Source: JBFWVR01 sp050246635 (GTDB taxonomy: Bacteria > Acidobacteriota > Vicinamibacteria > Vicinamibacterales > UBA2999). Taken from it: a stretch of DNA of 64,000 bases. A program made the translations under genes and the position numbers. The notes under the pieces were generated by a model, which searched no databases, was not told where the DNA came from, and saw only the letters and a list, made by a program, of their open reading frames with translations. The stretch is taken from positions 62,001 through 126,000 of the forward strand of contig JBFWVR010000013.1 of NCBI GenBank assembly GCA_050246635.1, written 5' to 3'. Positions 8,478 to 17,920 of the stretch are shown one piece after another (the first letter of the stretch is position 1; each line of letters opens with the position of its first letter).

Positions 8478-8554
8478 GCGCCCATAGCTCAGTTGGATAG
8501 AGCGTCTGGCTACGAACCAGAAGGTCGCACGTTCGAGTCGTGCTGGGCGCACCA
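8478..8554 (+). tRNA. tRNA-Arg (anticodon ACG), CCA encoded
   Basis: Complete cloverleaf. The acceptor arm GCGCCCA (8478-8484) pairs with TGGGCGC (8544-8550); then discriminator A and an encoded CCA at 8552-8554. The D-arm has TAGCTCAGTTGGATAGAGC, the anticodon stem TCTGG/CCAGA encloses loop CTACGAA with anticodon ACG, and the T-arm contains GTTCGAGTC. The ACG wobble base is expected to be edited to inosine and to read CGU, CGC and CGA. Confidence 0.97.
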
Positions 8555-8558
8555 CCTA

Positions 8559-8580
8559 CCCCCTCTCCCCGAGGGGGTTT
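8559..8580 (+). terminator. Rho-independent terminator of tRNA-Arg
   Basis: CCCCCTC (8559-8565), a 5-base loop, GAGGGGG (8571-8577) and TTT. A perfect 7-bp stem five bases after the tRNA end. The convergent OmpA-family gene ends at 8609. Confidence 0.8.
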
Positions 8581-8608
8581 CGTGTTTCTGGCCTGTTCGC
8601 GGCGCCCC

Positions 8609-10543
8609 TCACATGCTCAGGATCCGGAACTCCACCCGCCGATTGAGCTGACGCCCCTCATCGGTGTCGTTGCTCGCGACGGCTTTCGATTCGCCGTAGC
8701 CCTGCGACTCCAGCCGGCCCGGATCGATGCCGGCCGACTCGAGGTATGCCTGCACCGCGGCCGCGCGGTTACGCGACAGCTCGAGGTTGGACGCCTCCGA
8801 GTCACGTGAGTCGGTGTGGCCCGCCACCTCGATGCGCATCGCCGGATGGCGGTGCAGCAGCAGCACCAACCGATCCAGTTCGGCACGTGACTCGTCCAGC
8901 AGCTCGAAGCTCGCGGTGTCGAAGAACACGTTGTTCAGCCGGATCACCTCACCCGGCCGCAGCGCCTGCACCTGCAGGTCCTGCGTCACGGCCTGCTGGT
9001 TGCTCGCCCGGCGCAGGTCCACGACCTGGCCGACCCCGGCAAAGCCCGGCACCGTGACATACGCGGCATACCGCTCGCCGGTGGGCAGGCTGGTGGAGTA
9101 GGTGCCCGCGCCGGGATCGATGCGGGCGGAGCCGGCGACCTTCGCGTCGCTCATCCGCACGAAGACGACGGTGCGTTCGTCCATGGCGTCGCCATCGCCA
9201 CCGCCACCGCCCGCGAACGCGGCCTTGCCCGGATCGAAGACGTCCAGGTCGCCCCCAGGGGCGTCCTCTTTGCGTTCGAGCCCGCTGCCCAGCAGGATCC
9301 GGCCGCCAACCACCGCGGTGGGCGCCGGGCTGAGATCGGGCGGCAGGCCGAACTCGTAGATGTCCTGCTGGACGCCGTCACCGGACGACATGAACGCGAA
9401 GCCCCCGCTGCCGTCCACCGAGAGGCTCGTGTCGTCCTGCGGGGTATTGATGTCGGGCCCGAGGTTCTTCGCCGCCGACCACCGCTGCCAGTCGGCACCC
9501 TCGCGGCGGGCCATCCAGATGTCCAGACCGCCGGCGCCCCCGGCGCGGCTGCTGGCGAAGTAGAGCGTCCGGCCGTCCGGACCAATGAACGGCGAGAGGT
9601 TCTCGAATGCGCCGTTGAGGCCGGTCAGCGCCACCGGCGCCGACCACAGCTTGGTCTGCTCGTTCCAGCGCGTGAGGTACAGCCCCGAGTGGTTGTCGGT
9701 CCTCGTGCCTGGCGGTGTGCCGGTGAAGACGACCGTACGCCCGTCGGGCGCCAGCGCCGCGCCGTTGACGGACAGCGCGGGTTCGTAGGGCTCGGTGCGC
9801 AGGCGGTCGCTCCGCTCCCAGCGGTTCGCACCTGTTCGACGCGCCACGGCAATCGGCAGGCACTCCCGCTTGCGCGCGCCGATCGTGGCGGCGAAGTCGA
9901 CGCAGCCATCGGTGCGCTGCTTCCCGAAGATCAGGTCGCCGACGACCAGCAAGGTGTTGCGGTCGGGCGACGCCGAGGTGATCGCCGCGTTGCCGATGTT
10001 CGACGCCGCCGGGTCGTTGAGGGGCGCCGGCAGGCGCTCGGCCGGGCCCCATGTGCCGTCCGCCTGCCGCCGCGACACGTAGACCTGCCGCGGGTGGCTG
10101 CCGACGTCGAAGTTGTGCAGCTCCCGATCGCGCACCTCCTCGATACGGTCGCAGTCGCCGGACGCGCGGTCAATCAGCGCCTGTTGTTCGGCGGTGATCG
10201 TCTTGCCCTCCTTCCGGGCAAGCGTCGCCATGGCCGCTCCGAGCCCGCGGCAGCGCTCCAGGCGCTCGTTGAATTGCTCCTCGATGACCGCGCGGAACTG
10301 CGGGTCGGGGTAGTTGGCGCGGGTGAGGTACAGCGTGTCGCCGTCCGCCAGCGCGACGGGGAGGACCTCCGCGGATGGCGTGTTGATGTTGGGACCGAGG
10401 CGGCGCTTCTGGATGGCCTGGGCGGCCAGTGGCCCGGGGACCATCCAGGCGGTCAGCACGCAGGCGATGAGACCGGCGCTCCCGGCTCCGCGACGCGCGG
10501 CTCTGACAACGGCATTGGCGGAACGCTGCTCGAACAAGGCCAT
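8609..10543 (-). CDS. OmpA-family protein with PD40 beta-propeller repeats
   Basis: About 644 aa, likely outer-membrane or periplasmic and peptidoglycan-bound. After a signal peptide (GLIACVLTAWMVPGPLAAQ) comes a propeller-like region with PD40 strands (ALAPDGRTVVFTGTPPG, FIGPDGRTLYFASSRAGG, LSVDGSGGFAFMSSGDG), then a Gly-rich linker and a C-terminal OmpA domain: FFDTASFELLDESRAELDRL, VAGHTDSRDSEASNLELSRN, GYGESKAVASN and LNRRVEF. The ATG at 10543 is taken as start; the frame opens at a GTG at 10579, which gives a longer N-region. The architecture matches proteins that tether complexes to the cell wall. It is divergent from the histidine kinase. Confidence 0.85.
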   Translation of the reverse strand: MALFEQRSANAVVRAARRGAGSAGLIACVLTAWMVPGPLAAQAIQKRRLGPNINTPSAEVLPVALADGDTLYLTRANYPDPQFRAVIEEQFNERLERCRGLGAAMATLARKEGKTITAEQQALIDRASGDCDRIEEVRDRELHNFDVGSHPRQVYVSRRQADGTWGPAERLPAPLNDPAASNIGNAAITSASPDRNTLLVVGDLIFGKQRTDGCVDFAATIGARKRECLPIAVARRTGANRWERSDRLRTEPYEPALSVNGAALAPDGRTVVFTGTPPGTRTDNHSGLYLTRWNEQTKLWSAPVALTGLNGAFENLSPFIGPDGRTLYFASSRAGGAGGLDIWMARREGADWQRWSAAKNLGPDINTPQDDTSLSVDGSGGFAFMSSGDGVQQDIYEFGLPPDLSPAPTAVVGGRILLGSGLERKEDAPGGDLDVFDPGKAAFAGGGGGDGDAMDERTVVFVRMSDAKVAGSARIDPGAGTYSTSLPTGERYAAYVTVPGFAGVGQVVDLRRASNQQAVTQDLQVQALRPGEVIRLNNVFFDTASFELLDESRAELDRLVLLLHRHPAMRIEVAGHTDSRDSEASNLELSRNRAAAVQAYLESAGIDPGRLESQGYGESKAVASNDTDEGRQLNRRVEFRILSM

Positions 10544-10885
10544 CCCTCCCTGGCAAGCCGTGGCTACCGGGCGGCGCACGTGCCGCCGGTCCAGGCGCGA
10601 CTGTCGGGCTGGGGGGAGCCTGAGCGTGGGCTGGGGTGGCGCGAGTATAGATCAGGACGACCGCGGACCGAGGCCGCAACCCACGCGACGCGAGCTCGGC
10701 CGTAGCGCGTGACCACCGTCGAGGTGCGCGCCGACGCTCCAATGTTTTCTGCGCGCTGTCTGTCACATCGGTGACGCTTCCCGTATCATGGAGGCATTGC
10801 GCTCCTGCCGGACGCCGTTCGATCGGCGGCGGCATGCCCGATCGGGGAACTCAGGGATGTCCCCTTCCCCGCAGAACGGTCGCCC
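10544..10885. other. Divergent intergenic region, nothing firm
   Basis: A roughly 340-bp gap between the OmpA-family gene and the hybrid kinase. It should hold both promoters. The only structure I see is a small palindrome GTCAC-atcg-GTGAC at 10762-10775, followed by TATCAT near 10793; neither is convincing alone. No gene, RNA or longer repeat is visible. Confidence 0.4.
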
Positions 10886-12829
10886 ATGCCAGATCTTCCA
10901 GGCGCCGATGCACTGAAGTTCGCGGCCCGCCTCCCCGTCGGCGTCTACGTGTGCGAGGCGCCGTCCGGACGCATCACCTTCTTCAACGACCAGGCTGCCC
11001 GCCTCTGGGGCCGCCGTCCCGATCTCGACGACACCCAGGAACGGTTCTGCGGCTCCTATCGTGCGTGGGGCGCCGACGGCACGCTCCTGCGGCCCGACGA
11101 GACGCCCATGGTCACCGCGCTCCGCGACGGCACCCTCACCGAGAACGGCGAGGTCACGCTCGAGCGCCCCGACGGCTCGCGGGTGACCGTCCTGGTCAAC
11201 ATCTCCCCGCTGCGGGCGGAGGACGGCCGCATCACGGGCGCGATCAACGTCTTCCACGAGACCAGTCCGCAGCGCGCCAGCGAGCAGGCGCGCGCCCACC
11301 TCGCCGCCATCGTCGAGTCGTCCGACGATGCGATCATCAGCAAGGACCTGCGGGGCATCATCACGACCTGGAACCGCGGGGCGGAACGGCTGTTCGGTTA
11401 CCTGGCCGAGGAGGCCATCGGGCAGTCGGTGCTCATGCTCATCCCACCGCACCTGCAGGGCGAGGAGCCGCGCATCCTCGCGCGCATCAGCCGCGGCGAT
11501 CGCATCGAGCACTACGAGACCGTGCGGCAGCGCAAGGACGGGCGGCTGATCGACATCTCCCTCAGCGTCTCGCCCATCCGCAATCGTGACGGCCGCGTGG
11601 TGGGCGCGTCGAAGATCGCGCGCGACATCACCGACCGGAAGCAGGCGGAGGCGGAACGTGACCGGCTCCTGCGTCTGGCCGAGGCGGCACGCCACGAGGC
11701 GGAACAGGCCAGCCGCGCGAAGGACGAGTTCCTCGCGATGCTGGGGCACGAGCTGCGCAACCCGCTCGCCGCCATCCGCAGCGCGGTCACCGCGGCGGCG
11801 CTCGACACCGCGAGCCGGGAGCGGGCCCTCGAGATCGCGAGGCGCCAGACCGACCAGCTGGGCCGCATCGTCGACGACCTGCTCGACGTCGCCCGCATCA
11901 CGCACGGCCACATCCGCCTCCGCCGCGAACGCCTGGCCGTCGGGGACGTCATCCGGCGCGCCGTCGAGGCCGCGCGCGGCTTCCTCGACGATCGCGGGCA
12001 CACGCTCACGCTCTCGCTGCCAGCCGAGCCGGTGTACTTCGAGGTGGATCCCGCGCGCTTCGAGCAGGTGCTCTCGAACCTCCTGTCGAACGCGGCCAAG
12101 TACACCGCGCCCGGCGGCGAGATCGCGATCACCGCGGCCCGCGACGGGCGCGACGTGGTGATCCGCGTCCGCGACAACGGCATGGGCATCCCCGCCGACG
12201 TGCTGCCCCGCATCTTCGACGTCTTCACGCAGGGGGAGCGCACGCTCGATCGCACGATGGGCGGCCTCGGGCTGGGACTGACGCTCGTGCGGCGAATCAT
12301 CGAGCTGCACGGCGGCGGGGTCACCGCGTCGAGCTCCGGCACGGGCCACGGCGCCGAGTTCGAGATCCGTGTCCCGGCTACCGCCGCGCCGGCCGCCACC
12401 CCCGCGGCTCCCGCCCCCGCTTCGTCGGTGCCGGGCCACGGCCGGTCCCTGCGCGTGCTGATCGTCGAGGACAACCGCGATGCGGGCGAGAGCCTGCGCA
12501 TGGTCGTCGACCTGCTCGGTCACCAGGCGCGCCTCGTGGCGGATGGCCCCGCCGCCCTCGACGCCATCACGGCAATGCCTCCGGACCTGATGCTCGTCGA
12601 CATCGGCCTGCCGGGCATGAGCGGGTACGAACTCGGGCGCGCCGTCAGGCAGCTGCAGGGTGGCCACGGGATCCAGCTGGCGGCCGTGACCGGCTACGGA
12701 TCGCCGGACGATCGCGCGCGCGTGCTCGCGGCGGGGTTCGACCGCCACCTCGTCAAGCCCGTGGACGTCGAGCTGCTGAAGCAGATCCTGGCGTCGTTCG
12801 GTTCCGCACCGTCTCCTTCCGGCACGTAG
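10886..12829 (+). CDS. Hybrid sensor histidine kinase / response regulator
   Basis: 647 aa, cytoplasmic with no membrane segment. Order: PAS 1 (about 10-125), PAS 2 (about 133-250, ending in the PAC text VGASKIARDITDRKQ), a short coiled coil, HisKA with phospho-acceptor His288 in GHELRNPL, HATPase (N box NLLSNAAKYT, G1 DNGMGIP, G2 GGLGLGLTL), an Ala/Pro linker and a C-terminal receiver domain with phospho-acceptor Asp572 in LVDIGLPGMSG. The receiver follows the kinase with no DNA-binding output, so the signal probably passes to an unlinked partner or tunes the kinase itself. PAS 2 contains the common oxygen/redox-type text but ligand residues cannot be assigned. Confidence 0.93.
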   Translation: MPDLPGADALKFAARLPVGVYVCEAPSGRITFFNDQAARLWGRRPDLDDTQERFCGSYRAWGADGTLLRPDETPMVTALRDGTLTENGEVTLERPDGSRVTVLVNISPLRAEDGRITGAINVFHETSPQRASEQARAHLAAIVESSDDAIISKDLRGIITTWNRGAERLFGYLAEEAIGQSVLMLIPPHLQGEEPRILARISRGDRIEHYETVRQRKDGRLIDISLSVSPIRNRDGRVVGASKIARDITDRKQAEAERDRLLRLAEAARHEAEQASRAKDEFLAMLGHELRNPLAAIRSAVTAAALDTASRERALEIARRQTDQLGRIVDDLLDVARITHGHIRLRRERLAVGDVIRRAVEAARGFLDDRGHTLTLSLPAEPVYFEVDPARFEQVLSNLLSNAAKYTAPGGEIAITAARDGRDVVIRVRDNGMGIPADVLPRIFDVFTQGERTLDRTMGGLGLGLTLVRRIIELHGGGVTASSSGTGHGAEFEIRVPATAAPAATPAAPAPASSVPGHGRSLRVLIVEDNRDAGESLRMVVDLLGHQARLVADGPAALDAITAMPPDLMLVDIGLPGMSGYELGRAVRQLQGGHGIQLAAVTGYGSPDDRARVLAAGFDRHLVKPVDVELLKQILASFGSAPSPSGT

Positions 12830-12901
12830 GCGCGGCCGCGCTCGGCATTCCGCACCCACAGCCGTTACGCTGGATCCATCTGCCCCCCAGGCGGAGGATG
12901 A

Positions 12902-14163
12902 ATGGACCAGCTGAACGTCCTGCTGTTCCTCACGGGCGCTGTCGTCGTCGTCATCGGGCTGCACTCGAACACGATCAAGGGTTCCCCCTTGTCCGAGCCG
13001 ATCATTGCGCTGCTCATCGGCGTATTGGCCGGCCCGCACGCGCTCGGGTGGCTCGACGTCTCCCGTTATACGGCCGAGCCCGAGATGCTCGAGCAGGCGG
13101 CCCGGATCACGCTCGCGATCGGCTTGATGGAAGTGGCGCTGCGCCTCCGCCCGGAAAGCGTTCGGGTGCTATGGCGGCCCGTCGCGGTGCTGCTCACCGT
13201 GGTGATGTCGGGCATGTGGCTGACGTCGGCGGCCGTGATGGGGACGCTGCTTGGCCTGCCCTTCGGCGCCGCACTGCTGCTGGGCGCGGTCCTGACACCG
13301 ACCGACCCCGTGGTGGCGAGCTCGCTCGTTACCGGCCGGTTCGCGACGGACCACCTGCCGTTGCGCGTCCGTGACACGATCTCGTTCGAGTCAGGCGCGA
13401 ACGACGGGCTCGCATACATGTTCGTGACGCTGCCGGCGCTCATGCTCGACCCGCCGGGGGATGCGACTCTGCGGCGGTGGTTCGTCGAGTCGGTGTTGAT
13501 CGGCGTCGGGGGGCCGCCGTGATGGGCCTGATCGTCGGGTACGCCGCGGCGCAGCTGCTCGCCCGTTCGAAGAGCCTCGGGAGCATCGGCGGCAATGCCC
13601 TGCGCGGCTATACGGTGGCGTTTTCCATCCTGACGCTGGGAGCCAGCAGTCTGGCCGGCGGCGACGCGTTGATTGCCGTGTTCCTGGCCGGGCTGGCGTT
13701 CAACCTGTGGTTCGCTGGCGACGAGCAGGAACACGAGGAGCACATCCAGGAGCCGGTCGCGAAGCTGTTCACGCTGCCGATGTTTGTCGTCTTCGGACTC
13801 GCGCTGCCGCTGGACCAGTGGGTGGCGATGGGCTGGCCGCTGGCGGGTGCCGCCGTGCTGGTGCTGCTGTTGCGCCGGCCGCCCATCAGCGCGGCCGTGT
13901 CCCCGGCGCTGCGGTCGCGGCTGAGCGCCAGTGACGTCACCTATATCGGGTGGTTCGGTCCCATCGGCATCGGCGCGATCTACTACGCAGCCCTGGCCTG
14001 GCGGACGTCGGGCGACCCGCGGATCTGGTACGCCGCGAGCGCCATCATCACCGCATCGATCGTCGCGCATGGGCTGACGGCCGCGCCCCTGACCCGGCTG
14101 TACGCACGTCATCCCCAGCCGTCCCCTCCCGGATCGCGGCCGCTCGAGGCCGCCCGATCCTGA
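12902..14163 (+). pseudogene. CPA1-type cation:proton antiporter, frameshifted at a G run
   Basis: Two adjoining frames together match the intact paralogue at 14255 end to end. The first (start ATG 12902, good GGAGG site) carries TPTDPVVASSLVTGRF and FESGANDGLAYMF and stops at 13522. The second continues as VMGLIVGYAAAQLL through LFTLPMFVVFGLALPLDQW and LTAAPLTRLYAR to TGA at 14163. The break lies at GTC followed by six G at about 13509-13514; a seventh G would restore V-G-G-A-A-V-M. Everything else is undamaged, so this is a recent indel, a sequencing error, or a -1 ribosomal frameshift site. The product would be a membrane Na+ or K+/H+ exchanger. Confidence 0.85.
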
Positions 14164-14254
14164 CCTGGAAGCCTTGCCCAGCTGGCCGTGATGGCTTCGA
14201 TGCCGTACGCTGGGCACAGGCTCCCCGCCCATCGACTCCCCCTCGGAGATTCGA

Positions 14255-15508
14255 GTGGACCCGTTGAACCTCTCGCTGGCCTTCGTCGGCCTCGTCGTCC
14301 TGTCGGTGGGACTGCTGTCGAACGCGGTGAAGCAGAGCGCGGTGTCAGAACCCCTGGTGGCAGTGGCCGCCGGCGTGCTTGCCGGGCCGTATGGGCTGGC
14401 CTGGATCGACGTGCGGGACTGGCACGCGCTCCACACGCTGATGGAGCAGCTGGCCCGCGTGACGCTTGCCGTGAGCCTGCTCGAGGTGGCGATGCGCCTG
14501 CGGCCTCGAAGCCTGCGCGTCATGTGGCCGCAGGCCGCGGTGCTGCTCACGCTCGGCATGGCCGGGATGTGGCTGGTGTCGTCCGCGCTGGCGGCGTGGG
14601 TGCTTGGCCTGTCGTTCTGGACCGCCCTTCTCCTCGGCGCGATCGTCACGCCCACCGATCCCGTCGTGGCGAGCTCCATCGTCACCGGGCGCTTCGCCGC
14701 GACGCACCTGCCCGTGCGCGTCCGCGACCTGCTCTCGATGGAATCGGGCGCCAACGACGGTCTCGCCTACGTCTTCGTCATGCTGTCGTTGCTGGCCCTC
14801 GAACACGCCGGCGTGCCGCTCGGCACCTGGCTGCTCCGGTCGGTGCTCTGGAGCGTGGCCGGCGGCATCGCGGCCGGCGCCGCGGTGGGGTACACGGCCG
14901 CGCGCCTGCTGCAGGCCGCCGAACGACGAGGCGTCATCGCGGACACGCTGCTGCGAGCGTACACGGTCGCGTTCGCGCTCTTCACGCTGGGCTTCGCGGC
15001 ACTCCTCCAGACCGATGCGATCGTCGCGGTGTTCTTCGCCGGCCTCGCCTTCAACCTGCGGGCGCGGCACGAGGCAGAACGCGAGGAGGGCATCCAGGAG
15101 CCGGAGAGCAAGCTGTTCACGCTGCCGATGTTCGTCCTGTTCGGCGTGGCACTGCCCCTGAATGCCTGGTTCGAGTTCGGCTGGCCGCTCGCGGGGCTCG
15201 TCGTCCTGGTGCTCCTCCTGCGCCGGCCGCCCGTGGTCATGGCCCTGTTCCCGGCGCTCCGCTCCACCGTCGCCTGGCGCGACGCGGAGTACGTGGCGTG
15301 GTTCGGGCCGATTGGCATCGCAGCGGTCTACTACGCCGCGTTCGCCTGGGGCCACCTCGGCGATCCCCGTTACTGGCAGATCACGAGCGCGATCGTCTGT
15401 GGTTCCGTCCTCGTGCACGGCATCACCTCAGCGCCGCTCACGCGGCTCTACGCGCGGCACCGGCCACCCCCACCCGTCGCCGCGAAGGCCGTGGACGCTC
15501 CCGCCTGA
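14255..15508 (+). CDS. Cation:proton antiporter (CPA1 family)
   Basis: 417 aa, about 12 hydrophobic segments. Exchanges Na+ or K+ for protons across the inner membrane. Key stretches are TPTDPVVASSIVTGRF and MESGANDGLAYVF, the latter holding the Asn-Asp pair of the transport site in NhaP-like proteins. LFTLPMFVLFGVALPLNAW and FGPIGIAAVYYAA follow. Start GTG at 14255 with GGAG at 14245-14248. It is a tandem duplicate of the frameshifted gene just upstream and is the intact copy. No regulatory C-terminal domain (TrkA-N/C) is present. Confidence 0.9.
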   Translation: MDPLNLSLAFVGLVVLSVGLLSNAVKQSAVSEPLVAVAAGVLAGPYGLAWIDVRDWHALHTLMEQLARVTLAVSLLEVAMRLRPRSLRVMWPQAAVLLTLGMAGMWLVSSALAAWVLGLSFWTALLLGAIVTPTDPVVASSIVTGRFAATHLPVRVRDLLSMESGANDGLAYVFVMLSLLALEHAGVPLGTWLLRSVLWSVAGGIAAGAAVGYTAARLLQAAERRGVIADTLLRAYTVAFALFTLGFAALLQTDAIVAVFFAGLAFNLRARHEAEREEGIQEPESKLFTLPMFVLFGVALPLNAWFEFGWPLAGLVVLVLLLRRPPVVMALFPALRSTVAWRDAEYVAWFGPIGIAAVYYAAFAWGHLGDPRYWQITSAIVCGSVLVHGITSAPLTRLYARHRPPPPVAAKAVDAPA

Positions 15509-15566
15509 CGCCGCGGGGCTGGGACGAATCGTGGGACGGATTGGCGCCGGTGCGCCGACCGCGCCG

Positions 15567-15572
15567 TATAAT
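15567..15572 (+). promoter_or_regulatory. TATAAT -10 box before the MoaD-like gene
   Basis: Perfect -10 hexamer ending 14 bases before ATG 15587, leaving a leader of a few bases at most. Confidence 0.45.
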
Positions 15573-15586
15573 CACCCGCGTTCACC

Positions 15587-15856
15587 ATGGCCACCGTGCG
15601 CTTCACCACGAACATCCAGCGGCACGTCGCCTGCCCGACGCTCGACGTCACCGGGCCCACCGTGCGGGCGGTGCTCGACGGCTATTTCGCCCGCGTCCCG
15701 CAGGCCCGCGGGTACGTGCTGGACGACCAGGGCCGGCTGCGCAGGCACATGGTGGTGTTCGTCAACGGCGAACAGGTCGGGGACCGCGACGGGCTCGGCG
15801 ACACGGTGCCCGCGGACGCGGAACTCGACATCGTCCAGGCCTTGTCGGGCGGCTGA
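15587..15856 (+). CDS. MoaD/ThiS-family ubiquitin-like sulfur carrier
   Basis: 89 aa with a beta-grasp pattern (ATVRFTTNIQRHV, GPTVRAVLDGYFARVP, VFVNGEQV, ELDIVQALSGG) and the C-terminal Gly-Gly needed for adenylation and thiocarboxylation. It could serve as the small subunit of molybdopterin synthase or as a sulfur donor for another pathway; no MoaE or ThiF gene is nearby. A BNR-repeat protein follows after 51 bp on the same strand, a pairing I have seen in other genomes but whose meaning is unclear. Confidence 0.8.
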   Translation: MATVRFTTNIQRHVACPTLDVTGPTVRAVLDGYFARVPQARGYVLDDQGRLRRHMVVFVNGEQVGDRDGLGDTVPADAELDIVQALSGG

Positions 15857-15907
15857 GCCGTCCCGCGGCGTTGTCCACCACACCCGTCACACCACGAGGA
15901 TGCGTCG

Positions 15908-17029
15908 ATGAGCACGCGTTGTCATGTCGCCACCCGGAAAGGCCTCTTCACGCTCACGCGCGGCGGCAGCGCCTGGCGCATCGATCGGGCGAGCTTCCTG
16001 GGCGACAACTGCACCCTGGTGATGCACGACCCGCGCAGCGGGGACCTGCTCGTCGCGCTCGACCACGGGCACTTCGGCGTGAAGCTGCACCGCTCGCGTG
16101 ACGGCGGCGACTCGTGGCAGGAGATTGCCGTGCCGGTGTATCCGCCGAAACCCGACGACTACGTCCCGAAGGCTCCCGTCGAGGGCCGCTCGCCCGACTG
16201 GGCCCTGAAGCTGATCTGGGCGCTCGAACCCGGCGGCGCCGACGAGCCGGGCGTGCTCTGGTGCGGCACGCTGCCCGGCGGCCTCTTCAAGTCGGAGGAT
16301 GGCGGCGACTCATGGGCGCTCAACCGCCCGCTCTGGGACGACCCCAGGCGGGAAGGCTGGTTCGGCGGCGGCGCCGACCAGCCGGGCATCCACTCGATCG
16401 TTGTCGACCCGCGCGATTCGAGGAAGGTGAAGGTCGGCATCTCCTGCGGCGGCGTGTGGGGCACGGCGGATGGCGGCGCCACATGGGATCACACCGGCAC
16501 GGGCATGCGCGCGGAGTTCATGCCGCCCGGCAAGGAATACGAGCCGAACATCCAGGACCCGCACATGCTCGTGCAGTGCCGCGCGGTTCCCGATGCCCTC
16601 TGGGTGCAGCACCACAACGGCATCTTCAAGTCGACCGATGCGGGGAAGGTCTGGACCGAGATCACCGGCGTCTCACCGTCGGTCTTCGGCTTCGCCGTCG
16701 CGGTGCACCCCGACGATCCCGACACCGCGTGGTTCGTGCCCGCGATCAAGGACGAGCGGCGCATCCCGAAGGACGGCCGCGTCGTCGTCACCCGCACGCG
16801 CGACGGCGGCCGCACGTTCGAGACGCTGACCAGGGGCCTCCCGCAGGAGCACGCCTACGACCTGGTCTTCCGCCACGCGCTCGATGTCGACGAGACCGGC
16901 CAGGCACTGGCGTTCGGCTCGACCACCGGGTCGCTCTGGACGAGCGACGATGGCGGCGACCATTGGCAGACGGTGAGCGCGAACCTCCCGCCGGTGTACG
17001 CGGTGCGGTTCGAGAAGCCCACCCGCTAG
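15908..17029 (+). CDS. BNR/sialidase-like beta-propeller protein
   Basis: 373 aa, no signal peptide. Repeated Asp-box-like text (SRDGGDSWQEIAV, SEDGGDSWALNR, TADGGATWDHTG, STDAGKVWTEITG, TRDGGRTFETLT, SDDGGDHWQTV) marks five to six propeller blades. Proteins of this type are often named exo-alpha-sialidases or WD40/YVTN/BNR-like proteins, but the Asp-box is structural and the catalytic Arg triad of sialidases cannot be identified here, so an enzymatic role is not supported. Probably co-transcribed with the MoaD-like gene upstream. Confidence 0.8.
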   Translation: MSTRCHVATRKGLFTLTRGGSAWRIDRASFLGDNCTLVMHDPRSGDLLVALDHGHFGVKLHRSRDGGDSWQEIAVPVYPPKPDDYVPKAPVEGRSPDWALKLIWALEPGGADEPGVLWCGTLPGGLFKSEDGGDSWALNRPLWDDPRREGWFGGGADQPGIHSIVVDPRDSRKVKVGISCGGVWGTADGGATWDHTGTGMRAEFMPPGKEYEPNIQDPHMLVQCRAVPDALWVQHHNGIFKSTDAGKVWTEITGVSPSVFGFAVAVHPDDPDTAWFVPAIKDERRIPKDGRVVVTRTRDGGRTFETLTRGLPQEHAYDLVFRHALDVDETGQALAFGSTTGSLWTSDDGGDHWQTVSANLPPVYAVRFEKPTR

Positions 17030-17207
17030 CCCCACGGGCGGCCGCCGCTGACGCCATCCTGGCGCCACTGCCGGATTCCGGCCGATTGCGGCCGCCGTCG
17101 CGCCTGCGGCGCGCGCGCCCCCTCGCGAACGGGCCGATTCGCCGGGGACAGCCGTGGCACGCCCGTTGAAGTCACACCGAGGTTGACCGTTCGCGCAGGA
17201 GGGTGCC

Positions 17208-17624
17208 ATGGCAACTCTCGCGACCAGGGACCTCGTCACGCAACTACTCCAGATCACCGAGGCCGAAGGTCTTCGCCCGGAGCTGGGCTCGAAGCACGCG
17301 TTGAGCGCGGCTCGCGAAATCCCCCTCGGCAAGTGGTTCCTCGGCGGCCGCAAGGCCGTGTACCGGTGCTCCTGCGACTTCGACGAGGCGGCCCACGACG
17401 TCCGCTTCCGGGAGTCGAACACCGAGACGAGCTGGGGCGTCCCGCCGCCGGCGTTCCGGGTGGAGAAGACGCGGCAGGTGGGGAGCGAGGTGGCGCAGGA
17501 TACGCAGGTCTCGACGCCGTCGGGTGGCGGCGCGTTCGACATCGGGCACCTGCGGTCGCGCCTCGAGCACGCGGTGCGGGACGCGGGCTGGGCCTTCCAC
17601 CTGGACGCCGGCCGCCGACCCTGA
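17208..17624 (+). CDS. Unrecognised 138-aa protein
   Basis: Real gene: ATG at 17208 follows a strong AGGAGGG site (GCAGGAGGGTGCC). It is soluble, with no signal or membrane segment. It contains GKWFLGGRKAVYRCSCDFDEAAHDVRFRE in the middle (an antiparallel strand pair with two Cys) and a C-terminal helix RLEHAVRDAGWAFHLD. The layout looks like a small alpha/beta ligand- or lipid-binding fold, but I do not recognise the family. It stands alone between the BNR gene and the cold-shock gene. Confidence 0.65.
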   Translation: MATLATRDLVTQLLQITEAEGLRPELGSKHALSAAREIPLGKWFLGGRKAVYRCSCDFDEAAHDVRFRESNTETSWGVPPPAFRVEKTRQVGSEVAQDTQVSTPSGGGAFDIGHLRSRLEHAVRDAGWAFHLDAGRRP

Positions 17625-17681
17625 CCAGGCGCCCCGGCGAGGGGCCTGGGGGCGCGCGCCGCCGCCGGATCCAGATTTGGC

Positions 17682-17696
17682 TGGCACCTCGTTTGC
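17682..17696 (+). promoter_or_regulatory. Sigma-54-type -24/-12 element upstream of the cold-shock gene
   Basis: TGGCAC at 17682-17687, five bases, TTGC at 17693-17696. The GG and GC dinucleotides are 12 bp apart as in the RpoN consensus (YTGGCACG-N4-TTGCW); two flanking positions deviate. A start would fall near 17708, giving a 5' leader of about 210 nt before the ATG at 17921. No upstream activator site was recognised. The 296-bp gap holds nothing else I can name. Confidence 0.4.
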
Positions 17697-17920
17697 CGGT
17701 TGTGCTATCGTTCTACCCGGTTCCGCTTTCTGAGCCCTGTCGCCTTCCCGGCGTCCGCCGGGAATCGTTCCAGCCGCACAACGAAGCTACCGTCGTGACC
17801 CCCCGAGAGCCCCGCCGCATGAGCGGTGTCACTCGGCAGACGGCAGTTTCAAGCACCGGCCGGAGCGACTTTCTGCGCAGGACCACCCGGATGGCGGACC
17901 CCATCGAAAAGAGAATCGAC

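Noticed and set aside
10762..10775. GTCAC-N4-GTGAC palindrome as an operator
   Set aside because: Only five bases per arm and a single occurrence; could be chance.
15908..17029. Sialidase enzyme
   Set aside because: Asp-boxes are structural; no Arg triad or catalytic Tyr/Glu could be placed.
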